From Pristionchus mayeri (taxonomy: Eukaryota; Nematoda; Chromadorea; Rhabditida; Neodiplogasteridae): DNA of 64,000 bases. The translations under genes were made by a program, and so were the position numbers. The DNA lies in assembly GCA_036245805.1 (NCBI GenBank), contig BTRK01000003.1, positions 6,262,001 through 6,326,000 on the forward strand, in the 5' to 3' direction. The stretch's first letter is position 1. The number at the start of each line of letters is the position of its first letter. Under the pieces are notes generated by a model. That model was not told the origin of the DNA. It saw only the letters and a list, made by a program, of their open reading frames with translations, and searched no databases. Below, in pieces: positions 42,044 through 54,038 of the stretch.

Positions 42044-43304
42044 GGGTGTCCCATAAAGAATTACAATTTTATTTTGCATTCGCGCAAAAAGTTTGCTTTC
42101 GATCGATCGCTTTGTTTACAAGTTATAACTGGTAAACAATGTATTGCGCAATCCTTCGCGCGCGCGAGCTAGTCGATTCCCTCAGTCAGTTAGTCTCTAC
42201 GTCGATTCTAGCGATGAGTAGTACTCGTGACGCACGCGTAGTTTTACTTCACTCGTTCCTTCTCGGCCTCAACGCCACCGAAGCCCACTCGGAACTGGTC
42301 CGTACCATAGGAGCTGAGGCCCCTTCTCAAAAGACCTGCTATAATTGGTACCACCGCTTCAAGAATGGAGACTATTCCCTCGACATTTCCCACAGCTCGG
42401 GTCGCCCCCCAATCCATGATCCTTCCCTTGTTCTCGCTTCGGTGAAGAAGAACCCCAAGCAGAGTGTGCGCGATCTGGAGAAGGAGATGAGCACTCCTAG
42501 GTCAACTGTTCATCGAATACTGACCCAAGCCGGGAAGGTGCCTAAACTCCCTCCTTTCATTCCCCACCATCTCACGGCGGCTCAGCTGAAGAAGCGAGTC
42601 GATGTCTGCCAGCAATTGCTCAGCCGCAGCGCCAGTCCTGATTGGACCAATTCCATCATCGCTATGGATGAGAAGTGGATCACCTTCGACAACCCTGCGA
42701 GGAGACTGCAGTGGTTGGATCCCGATGAAGAGCCCCAGCCTGTCGCGAAGAAAGAAGTGCACTGCAAGAAGGAGCTTCTCACTTTCTTCTTCTCGGAGCT
42801 CGGTCCCATCTACTGGGAAATTCTTCCTGAAGGTGCCACCATCACTGCAGAGGTGTTCACTGCTCAGCTGCATGAGATGGCCATCAGAGTCCCTCCCAGA
42901 CTCCTGAGCCATGGAAAGATTCTGATCCTCATGGACAACGCGCGCCCTCATCATGCCAAGATCACTCAGAAAAAGCTGGACGAACTAGGAATCGAATGGT
43001 TGCCTCATCCACCGTACTCCCCAGACATCAGCCCCTGTGACTACCACTGTTTCCGCTCTCTCTCCGCATTCCTTCGCGGGAAGAAGTTCGCCAACCGAGA
43101 CGAACTCGAGACTACCTTCCAAGAATGGATCGACTCCAGGACCCAGGACTTCTGGAGAAGAGGAATCGAGACCCTTCCTGATCGATGGAAGAAGGTAGTG
43201 GGAGGGAAGGGGGCATACGTTATTGACTGAGAATAAAGCATTTCAAAACAAAAAAAATAAAACAAAAAAAAAACAAAAAAATTGTAATTCTTTATGGGAC
43301 ACCC
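42044..43304 (+). mobile_element. Intact mariner transposon
   Basis: 1,261 bp with inverted ends GGGTGTCCCATAAAGAATTA, flanked by TA at 42042-42043 and 43305-43306 and set inside a (TA)n microsatellite split into 42022-42043 and 43305-43326. It carries one uninterrupted transposase frame and is therefore potentially active. A short A/C-rich stretch separates the stop codon from the right end. Confidence 0.96.
42139..43230 (+). CDS. Mariner transposase, intact
   Basis: 363 codons. The family-typical length of about 340 suggests real initiation at M26 (ATG 42214, MSSTRDARVVLLHSF), so the first 25 residues are doubtful. The N-terminal paired-like helix-turn-helix region (about residues 35-130) includes YNWYHRFKNGDYSLD, SGRPP and STVHRIL. 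A linker resembling the conserved WVPHEL motif reads IPHHLTAAQLKKRVDVC. The catalytic triad is complete: D177 (AMDEKW), D266 (LMDNARPHH) and D301 (SPCDYH), with 34 residues between the last two, i.e. D,D34D. The enzyme cuts and pastes the element between its inverted repeats at TA sites in the nucleus. It is flanked closely by its own termini and has no introns. Confidence 0.96.
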   Translation: MYCAILRARELVDSLSQLVSTSILAMSSTRDARVVLLHSFLLGLNATEAHSELVRTIGAEAPSQKTCYNWYHRFKNGDYSLDISHSSGRPPIHDPSLVLASVKKNPKQSVRDLEKEMSTPRSTVHRILTQAGKVPKLPPFIPHHLTAAQLKKRVDVCQQLLSRSASPDWTNSIIAMDEKWITFDNPARRLQWLDPDEEPQPVAKKEVHCKKELLTFFFSELGPIYWEILPEGATITAEVFTAQLHEMAIRVPPRLLSHGKILILMDNARPHHAKITQKKLDELGIEWLPHPPYSPDISPCDYHCFRSLSAFLRGKKFANRDELETTFQEWIDSRTQDFWRRGIETLPDRWKKVVGGKGAYVID

Positions 43305-43306
43305 TA

Positions 43307-43730
43307 ATATATATATATATATATAATGTGGAAATGTGTATCTTTCAAAACAACTAGACTAACAGCATTATAATGATAAAACACGGAACCTACACATTCC
43401 CGTCGGACGCGCGCTTCAAATTTCCCATTTTAGTTCGGTCGCACGTATCGAGTCGATAAGTGACACCCTTAGCTCCAAAAATATTGTATAGAAAAGTAGA
43501 ACGAAGTGGTAGTTCCAACGAAAGAAAAGATAGTTGTCATACACTCATTCTATCCCTCCAAATTCGATTTTGCAAGCAAGGACTCGATTTGCGTGGGCGT
43601 GTCAGAATTTGTAGCAATACGGAACAAGACGCATATGGGGATCTGAGAATATCTCAATATTGAATTTTGTACAGAATGCAACACCAGAGAAATGCTATAT
43701 TTTCATGTTGTTGTAGGATAAAAGAATACC
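43307..43730. other. Intergenic, no supported gene
   Basis: The TA microsatellite remainder, then AT-rich sequence with no structure that I can support. Confidence 0.45.
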
Positions 43731-43893
43731 GGCACTTCTTCGATATTTGGCCCACCCCCATCCCTCCATCCCCCACCTCCATTCATTTCTAAGTATCTCT
43801 CCCTGATTTTCGGTCACACAGCCCCTTTGTGATGTGGAGGGAATGAGAAATGATAGGGAGGGGGGAGGGTGGGCCAAATATCGAAGAAGTGCC
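43731..43893. repeat. 163-bp foldback MITE
   Basis: GGCACTTCTTCGATATTTGG at the left returns inverted at the right end, and the arms continue through CCCACCC and a diverged C-rich/G-rich part around a loop of about 30 bp. No TSD identified. Confidence 0.88.
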
Positions 43894-45214
43894 AGATTAC
43901 CAATTCATTACTGTCTGCGGACAAAGAGAAAATTTCATGTAGTGAAACAAGAATCGATATGGGCTGCTAGGGAAAGCAGTCTCAATTACACAACATCTTT
44001 CGTCGAAAATACTAAACGAGGAGGTGATTGATACTTGCCTAGTCGCATAATCATATTACAAATAATATTGGGCTTAAAATCTTAATTATTTTTAAATGAC
44101 GAGGGCACGCCTCAGCAAGAAACCAATTGCGCTTGTTGGATTGATGTTACGACCAAGCATCGAAAAGCGAAAAGCGAGTCTCTTTTCAATTCGTGAGTCA
44201 TGCCATGAGCAAACAAAAATAATTATAAATTAGGCATCTACTCCCTTTCTAATACTATCCACTATCACATCCTTCCCCTCCACTCACCCGGCACACCCAT
44301 GAGACCCTCATTTCTCTCCTCCTCCATCCTTGGACGGCCATTCACAGTCTCCCGCCATGCACTAACGAACGAAGTGTCGAACTCAGCCACGGCTGAGCAG
44401 CAAGGGAGCAGAAATAGTCTAATTGTGTAAACAAAATTAATGACAATTCAATTAATTAATTAATTCATATTTTTTCAACGCCTGCGCAAGTCAATGCTCG
44501 TTTGTTTGGATTATTTTTGATGGATGCGGAAGAGGATGATTGCAGAGTCAACTCCAAATCTCACATATGAAAATGCTGATACATGAACGTACCGAGTAAG
44601 AATTAGAAGTTGAATTTTCGGATTGTACGTGCACAATTTGATCTTGTTTCCAATTTTCAAGTAAATTGCTTAATTGGTTTCGGAGTTATGGCGAAAAACA
44701 ATCTGACTGGTGCCGCCCGGCTGCACCAGTCAGATTGGTGGGAAATGAAGTAGACCATGATTATTAGCACCCTCGAGAACCCTCTCCACAATTTTTTGAA
44801 ATTTCACTGTGCCAGCCTCTACAGCCGATTGTCCGATTCTTAGACGACCAGTCTCATAAGGAACTTTCTTCTATAGAAGGATCAGCTTGAACAGCAGCAG
44901 TAGCCTGCGCCGGAAGGTCTACAAAAGCGAGCTGATCGAAATATCTGCTAAAATTGATATAATTTCGACTACAAATAAATAGCATTTACTGGGTCACTGT
45001 GTTCCGATAGCCTATTCGTAATACTTGTTCAATCGACAGCAGCAAATACGGCAATTCCCAGAAATTTATTTAACCGGAGCACCGCCGTTTCAAGCTTTCC
45101 TTATTCCGCTCGTTTTAAGTGAGGAAACAGTAATTCCGTTTGCCGAATACAAAAGAAAGTCCCCTCTTTTTGCGCTTATAAGGAACGTATTTATCCCACT
45201 TAATTAACTTACTA
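43894..45214. other. Intergenic; contains one 14-bp perfect hairpin
   Basis: CAATCTGACTGGTG (44699-44712) pairs with CACCAGTCAGATTG (44724-44737) across an 11-nt GC-rich loop. It is too short for a typical microRNA precursor and has no flanking pairing. No gene seen in the remainder. Confidence 0.5.
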
Positions 45215-46578
45215 ACACGGGTCTCCTGTAAAAGTGTAGGAAAACTTACTCGTATGGCTACTAGCAAATATTTTGTATCTCAGATGTTGATTAAACTTGG
45301 TCCGTGGATAATATGGGGGGTCAGAAGAAGGTCAATCCACTCGGTTCGGTGAAATCTGCACATTATCGATTTTTATAATCTACCTCTTCCAATTGACACA
45401 TTTTAGTTAATTTTCATCGTAGAGAGTACTTTTTGTGCTCATTTTGCTCGTAATGACGAGCTCTACAAAAGTGTAAGCAACGTCCAAAACGAGGGAAGCT
45501 GTCTTCATAGCCATTTCATCGGAAAACCAATTTTCGTCGAGAAATTGGTCGTATTTCGACCGGTTCCCTAACTTCCAATGAGTTGTATTGCTTATATGTA
45601 TTCTACGGACAAAATTAGTGGGGGTCTTCGTTGAACATCTTTCATATAACTGGCTTCCCGATATTGATTTACTATGTAAGTTCCCGGACATAGCCCTTTT
45701 TTTCCCAAAACGGTCTTTCGGTTGTATTTCACTTCAAAGTGCTCAGAAATTAGAAGAAAAAAAGTTAGAACAGAAAAGTCGATTTTTTTCATCAAAATGA
45801 GACATAATCGGCCATAACTTACATAAGCTTGAGAGACTAGCGCATGAATAGCATTTTTAGATGCTACTACCTTGTCTGAGTCTACCATATTTTTTTGTAG
45901 AATTTTAGAAATGGAGCCCGTTAGGTTTTTGTGTCCTCAATTCAGCTCCCAAAGAAAGGTGCAAACCTGCATCACAAGTCAATGTAGAGATAGGCACCAG
46001 TCATGGTGCTACAAATGTAGAGCACGCTGAGTTGAATATTTCATCTGTTGAAAGTGAGCGTTTATCTTTTCATTGAAGCGTGTTAGAGCACCTAGAATTT
46101 GACTAGAAACGGAGTAGAGTGCGCGATCTAACCGTCTGACGCTCTCGCCGCCTGACCTCTCCCTCCCTCCCCTCTATTTAGTGCTCAATCGGGCACCTCC
46201 ACCGTCCATTGTACCAACTTCTAGGCGCTCTACCGCGCTTCAATGAAAAGATAAACGCTCACTTTCAACAGATGAAATGATAAGCTCATCGTGCTATACA
46301 TTTCTAGCACAATGACTGGTACCTATCTCAATATCGACTTGAGATGTAGGTTTGCACCTTTCTTTGGGAGCTGACTTTTAGGACACAAAAACCTAAAGGG
46401 CTCCATTTTTTAAATTCTGCAAAAAATATGGTAGACTCAGACGCGGTAGTAGCTTCTAAAAGTGCTATTCATGCGCTAGTCTTTCAAGTTTATGTAAGTT
46501 ATGGACGATTATGCCCCATTTTGGACGAAAAATATCGATTTTTCAGTTCTAACTTTTTTCCTTCTAAATTCTGAGCAG
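45215..46578. repeat. Modular repeat B: shared 5' block + palindrome B
   Basis: 45215 to about 45740 copies the 5' block of 40617, but the following palindrome is different: arms about 45739-46098 and 46215-46578 (CGTTTATCTTTTCATTGAAG returns inverted, as do the cagctcccaaagaaaggtgc words) around a loop of about 115 bp rich in cctctccctccctcc. Confidence 0.88.
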
Positions 46579-47117
46579 TTTAACATGGAAATTCAGTTTA
46601 ACATGGAAATTCGTGTGAAAATACACTATAAAATCTATATGTCGAGTTTGTTTATGATTTCAACTTTTTCGACCCCAAACCGGTTGGTTACGGTAACTTT
46701 TTCAAAAACGATATCTGGCCTTCGCCATATGCCCTGCACGGCAACATTTTTGAAGGAGACTTCAGGAAAAATGTTTGAGATTTTATCGAATTTTAACCAT
46801 CCGAGACCCCTGACCATACATTCTCTGGTGGACGGTCTCCTAAAACAAGTCTTCACGGAAAACTTTTATCATTTATTTTTAGGTTTTTTTCGCGAAATAT
46901 TGCATTAGATGGAACTTTCTATATATTTATCCAATTGTTCATCAGAAAATCTGATTCCGATACCCTCCTTTGAATTTTAAAAAATATTTTTACGACAGCA
47001 ATACTCGAAATAGCTAATATTTTTACGACAACAGTACCCGAAATAGCGAAATAGCGCATTAATGTTGTTTCAAAAATGTTGTGAAACCGATTTCAACCGT
47101 CTCTTCATTCCAAAGTA
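46579..47117. other. Intergenic; small direct duplications
   Basis: TTTAACATGGAAATTC occurs twice in tandem at about 46579-46610 and a ttttacgacarca.tac.cgaaatag unit twice at about 46988-47050. No coding evidence. Confidence 0.5.
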
Positions 47118-47950
47118 TCAGGTTGGTGCAAAAGTTTCTCACATTTATTCAGAAATTTACATTTTTGCTTCCCCTGACCTCCAATGTTGAGCAATTCTCA
47201 TACGGTCTTTTGCAATAAGAGGGTACATGAAAACTCTTTATATCAAGCTGTATCCCAGTTTTCCACAATCAGCAGCGTCGATACAGTAATCCGTCAAATT
47301 TTGAAAAAAATAATTTTTAAACCGATTTTTTAGAAGGTCATTGGTATATAGGGAAAAGAGATAGGGGTTAAACATACATAATAGTGTAAAGTGTGATACC
47401 TGGACATGCTCGTGAATGCAATTCAGGATCTGCGAGCGGTCATGTCAAGTTCAGATGAGCGCCTGATTAGAAAATAACGCGAGATTCATTTCTACAGAAT
47501 TAAATTTCATAGCCCCGAATGTTTAGCCATTGGTTCAGAAAGCCATATTGTGGTGGACAATGAAGTGCTCGCCATTCTTAGTATTACCCTTAAACTTGAT
47601 GGTGCTACTCGTGAATAGCAGTATGATACAACAAAATTACGAAATTTAATCAGCAATTTTGATATTTCTCGGCCTTCATCGCCTATTGAAGGTTGGATAT
47701 TTTGTAATATTCTTGAAGATAAACTTGATTAGTATCCCTCTTCAAATGGGCAAAATCAATTGTTAGCGCGTTTTCAAATTGTAGGGTCCAGCAAAGTACA
47801 CCTAGAATCGTAAAATTTCGAGATTTTTTACAGTTCCACTATTTATTTCCGTTATATGAAAAACAATTATTTGATTCGTTCATTGCGACGGCCTGGGGAG
47901 GTCGGAATGTTCGTGTATGAAAAAAGAAAGAAACTTATGAACCAACCTAA
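47118..47950. mobile_element. Decayed mariner-like element
   Basis: The left terminus is TCAGGTTGGTGCAAAAGTTT and the right terminus in reverse is TTAGGTTGGTTCATAAGTTT, with TA outside both (47116-47117 and 47951-47952). These ends match the mariner TTAGGTTGGT class. At 833 bp it lacks about a third of a normal element, and I could not trace a transposase frame. It is an old or internally deleted copy. Confidence 0.85.
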
Positions 47951-47952
47951 TA

Positions 47953-49796
47953 ACTCTAGTGATGTATTGTCACACCTCTCTAGCCCGTAGTTCCCTTTGT
48001 CTGCAATTCCGCGCATTAATTTGTGCTTCATATCACGCGTGTCGCCGAAGAATCGAATAAAATCGGGGGGAAGTTTGGCACATATTTTTACCCCTACACT
48101 ACCCCGGCTATTACGTAGCCGAAGATGATGAACTTGCTGACGGAAATGGATCCTCTCAAGTCATTCTCTGCAACTAACATCATGAAATGGACTTTTGTGA
48201 AAAGCAGGGAATGCTTGGAGAATTTCAACTGCCTGAAACAATAATATTTAAAACAAAAAAATATTAGTTTTGGAGATGTACTGATAAACACATTGCCACC
48301 GCTCTCTGCCACATCCTTTGCAATTGCTGCAGCGTCAAAGTAGCGGCGGGGCTTATATGTGCGATGAGAGGGGGCAGATGCTTTAAACCAAGGATTTTTT
48401 ATGCCCGTTTTTTAAAGAAGGGGTAACACGAATGGATGCTATGGAGTCCCACCACGAAGATATTGCGCTCGCAATGGGAAACTGTAGCCAAATTACCCCA
48501 AGAACGAAGCGAAAATTATGTAGAGCAAGTGAAACATAAATAGCCACATCCCTGCGCTGTCAATGAACTTTGAGCGTATGTAAATAGCCTCAGAGCTGTC
48601 TGTGAAACTTCGGATAAAGCGATTCATTATCGGGCTGCCGGCTTCTATTAAATACACATAATGGCTAATTAAACTAATTTTTCGTGTTACTCCTTCTTTA
48701 ATAGTCCTGAAAAGGAAATTTGAATATTCTGTCATATAATAGTTTGCTCATAGATCGAGCACCCGATATATTATGATTTCAAAACCCGCAAGTCTCTCGT
48801 TTCCTAAAATTCCACGAGAGCCGGGAAAATTGACGAGACCAATGCGCGTCTGACATATTGTATGGTGAAAGAAATATATATCAGGATCACAAAATGAGCA
48901 TTAATCAATCCTGTAGTCATACACGCTGGAAAGAAAATAACACTAAAACATACAATCGCTGCTCACATTTTTGATGAGAACAATTTGTGAAAATAGAAAA
49001 TCTCGGATCAGAGACTCCCCATCAAATTTCAATTCAAGCCACTATTGCTTTCAATCAGTGATCGAATTCCATTCCGACATATGATGAAACAACGATTTCA
49101 TACATATCAAGGCATAACGGATTAATCTCCGCTGACATCGGCGGGGTTTTTTGCTACATCGAAAGATCATAATGAGATAATGACATTGCGTTTATCGCAC
49201 GGACTCCCGCATTGCAAGCCTGATCGAGTACATCATCTGCAAGATTTCGGTCTTAGAACACACGACTCTCTCGTTTCACGCATTCCATAAGTATGTTAAC
49301 GAAAATGTGCCGCAATCACAGAGTTTGAAAAATATCAATGGACAAATTGTTTTTCTTGGGAAGAAGCAGATCTTCACACATTGCCCAAACTTCATGTCTC
49401 TGATTTTGAAATTGTTGTGAAACATCAACTTCATTACCAAATTAGAATTTAATTAAGTACTTTGTAGGGAACATTATCGATCATTTTTTGGAAATCACAA
49501 AAACATTATTCAGAGATGAGAACATCATCCATTAAAGAGCAGCCTGCATGCCTGGAGTTCGGTGTCATCGACTCCCCACTGAGACACTCCAAAATACTTG
49601 ATAGTCAGAAATGGGTATAACATGGATATGATATTGACAGTGATTGTAAATTTGTCCATATTTTTCAAACTCTGTGAAAATAAACTCACTAGTCTTCGGT
49701 AGATCGAAACATCCGACCGTGGTCGCTCAGAATTATTCTGTGAATTGAATACATTTTTTGAAAAATCAAATATCGATTATCTAGGTAAATATCTCT
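47953..49796. other. Intergenic; possible minus-strand exon remnants
   Basis: On the minus strand around 48340-48180 the stretches RYFDAAAIAKDVAESGGN and AVEILQAFPAFHKSPFHDV can be joined through a gt-ag intron, and 48493-48665 reads SFTDSSEAIYIRSKFIDSAG before a hydrophobic segment. None is long or recognised, so a gene is not claimed. 48034-48065 shares ATCACGCGTGTCGCC with 50288-50325 and its inverse near 52010. Confidence 0.3.
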
Positions 49797-50032
49797 AGTT
49801 CGAAGGAAATTCAGGGAAAGAAGATCCACGTCGTGACGAATCCCATGGAGAAGCTGGCAAAGATGTCGTTGCAAATACTGGTTTTAGTCAACAAGGTGAC
49901 AAGACGTTACGGAAATAAAACATAACGGTGATGAACATGCTATGGTCAGTACCCCTTCGACATCCCAATAAGCTGTTAACATTCGCGTTTTGTGGCGAAT
50001 TCCCCGTGGTCATCTCCGTTTCCAAGCCGACA
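49797..50032 (-). repeat. 236-bp module, copy 1 (partner 58318-58555)
   Basis: About 98% identical (roughly five differences) to the spacer of the palindrome at 57656-59221. On the minus strand both copies keep an open stretch LETEMTTGNSPQNANVN followed by LGCRRGTDHSMFITVMF, but no gene model extends it. Here it adjoins the left arm of the foldback at 50033-53385, whose right arm retains only the GAAACGGAGATGACCACGG edge of the module. Confidence 0.9.
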
Positions 50033-50959
50033 CTTTTGAACAAATAACCTAATTCAGGTAGATTAAAGTATTTGCACATGTTTCTGGATACTTACAGTAA
50101 TGTGGCACTGAAAAAACTGGAAAATTACTTTCTGAAAATTCGATTTTCCATACTTCGAAAATATCGAAATTTTCAAAATTCTCTATTTTGCTATATTTTC
50201 CAAAATAAAGTTTCTATTGAGTGACTGATAAATTCTGTAAAGTTTTGGATCAAATTCAGAACGTCTTGGCTCCAGAATAGTGGCAATGCATATCACGCGT
50301 GTCGCCCAAGAATCCAATAAACGCGATCACAACCGAAAAGTCGAAAATTAGCAAAATTCATTTTTTGATAGTCCATAGGGTCCCCCGCAAGATAGCTTCG
50401 AGCTTTTTTGCATGTATATTTTTTTGACCTTATTTAGGGCGTTAAAGTTTGAGTGTCCCAAAAATTTCGAATTTTGGAGGTTCACAACTCTTTTCAAATT
50501 CAATATCCTTACAAACTGTAAAGAACGATTTGTTCCTAGCATCCATAAGAGTGTCCCTAGCCCATTGGGCTACCAATTTTTTAATTAACATTTTCGTTAA
50601 TCGATTAAAATAAATCATTTTCACCACAAATCGAAGCCCAGGTTGATTTTATGCTCTAGACCTAGAGTTTGGAAAGACGAATCGAATGAGGTGCTTATCG
50701 AATCTGTAATGTTGTGTGTTCTCGAGATATCGTCTTCATAAGCTTTTCCCGACCTCTCATTTCGAGACGAATCCTATTGTTCTCCCTATCATTTCTCACC
50801 CTCTCTCATTTCCTCCCTATCGTTTCGCGTCGCGCGCGGGAGAGTGACGTTCACTGTCACTTCTGCAGTTCAGAAACCTATTTTTCATTAATTTTTTCGT
50901 CATTCTAAGAATGTTTGTGCCGAATTTTATGCAATAATAATGCTCACACTAGCAATTTC

Positions 50960-51375
50960 AATTTTTTGATCTTGCCCTACTCCAAACTGCCCTCTGAGAA
51001 GCAGCTCACCTACCCCTTCTTACGTTTGGAGAAGAAAAGAATCCCAGGTAGGCTAAAGCTATCAAAAAGAAACAAAATCCCGAAATTTGAGGACCATCGA
51101 CTAGCAAGGGGAAGATTGCCAAAGTTACGGCACAGGCTAAGATTTCACCGAAGAAAAACACGAGAAGTGCACCCTCGAAGGCGAGTGTCCGCTCAACGAA
51201 AGGAGGAACAAGGAAGAGGAATGTAATCAAAGAGTCGCAGGAGTCAGAATGGCAGTCGGAGGATGAAGGAGAGGAAGAGGAGGAGGAAGAGATATTCGGA
51301 ATCATGAAGAAGACTTTACGAGACAAGTTATCGCTGAAGAGAAGAAGGCAATTTTTCTTTAAATGCACTGCATAA
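50960..51375 (+). CDS. Two-exon gene 3' end in the foldback loop
   Basis: Exon to 51047 (frame reads ILPYSKLPSEKQLTYPFLRL, then EKKRIP), a 44-nt gtaggc...tttgag intron (51048-51091), then 51092-51375 ending TAA. The last exon encodes a basic stretch (STSKGKIAKVTAQAKISPKK, GGTRKRN), a run of acidic residues (EDEGEEEEEEE) and a final KTLRDKLSLKRRR basic tail. This layout suggests a nuclear protein, but no family is recognised. The 5' start is not found; the left limit given is approximate. It could be cargo of the foldback, a host exon trapped between two inverted insertions, or the remnant of the parent element's own gene. Confidence 0.5.
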
Positions 51376-52298
51376 ATATTTGATCAATATTGTTTCTTAT
51401 TTGTTCAAGTCATAAAATCGGAAGTAAAATCGAATCGGAATTTGAAACAAGTAAAAGGGCAGTTGAGGTATGTTTCACCGCGCGCGCGACGCGAAATGAG
51501 AGGGAGGAAATGAGAGATGGTGAGAAATTATAGGGATAACAATGGGGTTCGTCTCGAAATGAGTGGTCAGCAAAAGCTTCTGAAGACGATACCTCGAGAA
51601 CACACAGGTTCGATAAGCACCTCATTCGATTCGTCTTTCCGAACTCTAGGTCTAGAGCAAAATCAACCTGGGCTTCGATTTGTGGTGAAAATGATTTATT
51701 TTAATCGATTAACGAAAATTTTAATTAAAAATTGGCAGCCCAATGGGCTAGGGACACTCTTATGGATGCTAGGAACAAATCGTTCTTTTCAGTTTGTCAG
51801 GATATTAAATTTGAAAAGAGCTGTGAGCCTCCAAAATTCGAAATTTTTGTGCCACTCAAACTTTAACGCCCTAAATATGGTCAGAAAAAATAGCTATGCA
51901 AAAAAGCTCGAAGCTATCTTGTGGTGGACCCTATTCGCTTTCGAAAAATGTATATAAACATAGGGATCAGGAATTGTGATCAAGACCTCCAGATTTTATT
52001 CGATTCTTACGCGACACGCGTGATATGTATTCACAAATATTTCGTAATAACCCGCAAACGCGCTTGGATGGGTGTATATAGGTTCCGTTTAACTCTAAAA
52101 ATTATCAAACGTAAACAAGAAACATTTTAAAAACATAATATCACAAAATGGAGAATTTCGAAAATTTCGATATTTTCGAAGAAAATCGAATTTTCAGAAA
52201 GTTGTAATAATCCAGTTTTTTTAGTGACATATTACTGTGAGTATCCAGAAACATGTGCAAATACTTTAATCTAACTGAATTCGGTTATTTATTCAATA

Positions 52299-53353
52299 CA
52301 GGGTGGCTGATAAATATTGCGCCACTTTTCTTGTTTCTCAATCTCCATTCTCTTTAGGCACCATTGCATCAAATTTGGTAACTATGTTGGTAAGGGACAA
52401 AATTTATTAGCCTATAAATATTATCTGGATTGTTCAAAGTATTTCAAGAGTTATCACTTCTGAAATATTTTGTTTTGGAATTGGGACTTTTCTGGGCACA
52501 TAAACGTATCTGATAGTTTATGCCGCCTTACAGCAAGGAATTAGATACAGGACTCATCCATTTATTCCTAATAAGAACAACCATTTACACGTATAAATAT
52601 GTGATTATATTATGTGCCTCGGAACTTTCTCAGAAATGCTTTAAAATTATTTCATTATGAACGGCGCTCTATAAAAAATAATAATATTTCGAAGCCGCAT
52701 TCTTCGAACACATTAGCTATTGGAATTGTTCTATTTTATGCATGATACTCCATCATTCTTTATTGTGAAAATGCATTCCATTTGCTTGGGCATATTGATT
52801 CGGAACCAGAATAAGTTGCGAAATGCTGCGAAGTGCCGCTTTTAGGGATATGTTGAGGTGCCTACTTCTACCATTAATTCAACGTTTACATTCAATTTGA
52901 TGCAACAATATTTCATAACTCGACTCTGTTAATAGCTATGCAACATTATACGGCGGTATCAACATTCAGAATAAGAAATTCCGAAAAGTGAGTTTTTTGC
53001 ATATGCGTGACTGAAAGTCATCAAATTTATCTCTCTCTGTTTTCAGAGACCCTATATCGCATTTGACAAGATTATCACTTATTGGAAGGGTTACTCTTCA
53101 TATTCACCTCGGTTGCAATTTCGATGGACATTGAGATCATTTTATATATCGAAAAATGTGAACGGCGCATTGAGTAAAAATGTAGACTACTTTTTGCCTC
53201 CATGCTAAGAGGCCAGTCGATACCATGAAGCCTGCGTCTAGTAATTGTTTTGCACGGTACTGATATATATTTAAACACAATATGATAATTATCCTTTTAT
53301 TTGTTTGCGAGATATTATTCAAAAGGTGGACGCAATATTTATCAGCCACCCTG
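52299..53353. mobile_element. 1,055-bp non-autonomous TIR element, copy 2
   Basis: Same length as, and about 99.4% identical to, 22870-23924, with TA flanks at 52297-52298 and 53354-53355. It splits the right arm of the foldback. The left arm provides the uninterrupted version of the target (around 50030-50050), so the insertion is younger than the foldback. Confidence 0.94.
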
Positions 53354-53385
53354 TAGTATGGACTTCGAAACGGAGATGACCACGG

Positions 53386-54038
53386 AGAATTGGTCACAAA
53401 TAAGTTGTCCTGGGGTAGAAAAGTGTGTAGAATACGAATCTGATGATATCTCGTTGACACAAGAAACTTTTTTTTTCCACGCCGGGTACTTTTCATGGCT
53501 TGACCGTGAACGGAAAATGATTTTTTGAAGTTATCAACTTTATTTCGTTCTCAACGTGGAAAAACGCAACAGAAAAGTTGTTTTACTCGAGGAGCTGACC
53601 AATTCTGTTTTTTGAACGACTCGTTTACTCATCTTTGAAAAATGTTATGATTTTTTGAATTTTCGAAATTTCAAGAGCCGGTGTTTAGGCAGTCTTGAGA
53701 AATCGCGGAATTCGTCTGTACATAAAAGTGCTGGACCTTATGCACACATACCCTGATAATTTCGAAGACATAGGAGTACTTTTAAATTTTTCCAAACGAC
53801 CTGACATCTCTCAGGAGACGTGTGATAAATATTTATTTTTACAGTGTAGATCTGTTCTTAGCTCATTTCCTCCTCATTCAGATGTCCTTCTCGAAGATTT
53901 TCGCCTTCGGTAATGTCTCCAAAGACAGAATGAACTTCTTTCACAAAATTCACCATCAAAGGCACATGGCAACCAGTGGGTAGTGTGGTACCAGGACGCA
54001 ATTCTTATATGACACATATTTCAATTGTTTGATTCTAG
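53386..54038. other. Intergenic; possible coding stretch
   Basis: After a CAG-ending T-rich tract at 53838, a plus-strand frame reads MSFSKIFAFGNVSKDRMNFF and HKIHHQRHMATSG before stopping at about 53980. It might be an exon of the locus that follows, but phases do not match with any donor that I tried. Confidence 0.3.

Larger units (their letters stand above)
50033..53385. mobile_element. Large foldback element with gene fragment in its loop
   Basis: The left arm (50033-50860) and right arm (51478-52298 plus 53354-53385) are inverted copies of about 85-90% identity. Landmarks: AAACATGTGCAAATACTTTA, ATCACGCGTGTCGC, GCCCATTGGGCTA-type and GTCTTTCCGAACTCTAGG-type words appear in mirror order. 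The right arm is interrupted by the 1,055-bp element (52299-53353). The loop (50861-51477) contains the two-exon coding fragment described separately. Confidence 0.88.

Noticed and set aside
42502..43265. Long minus-strand frames opposite the mariner transposase
   Set aside because: Shadow frames of the transposase gene.
44699..44737. microRNA precursor
   Set aside because: The stem is only 14 bp and no further pairing exists in the flanks.
49120..49155. Rho-independent bacterial terminator (GC hairpin followed by a T run)
   Set aside because: The context is plainly eukaryotic and the stem is imperfect.
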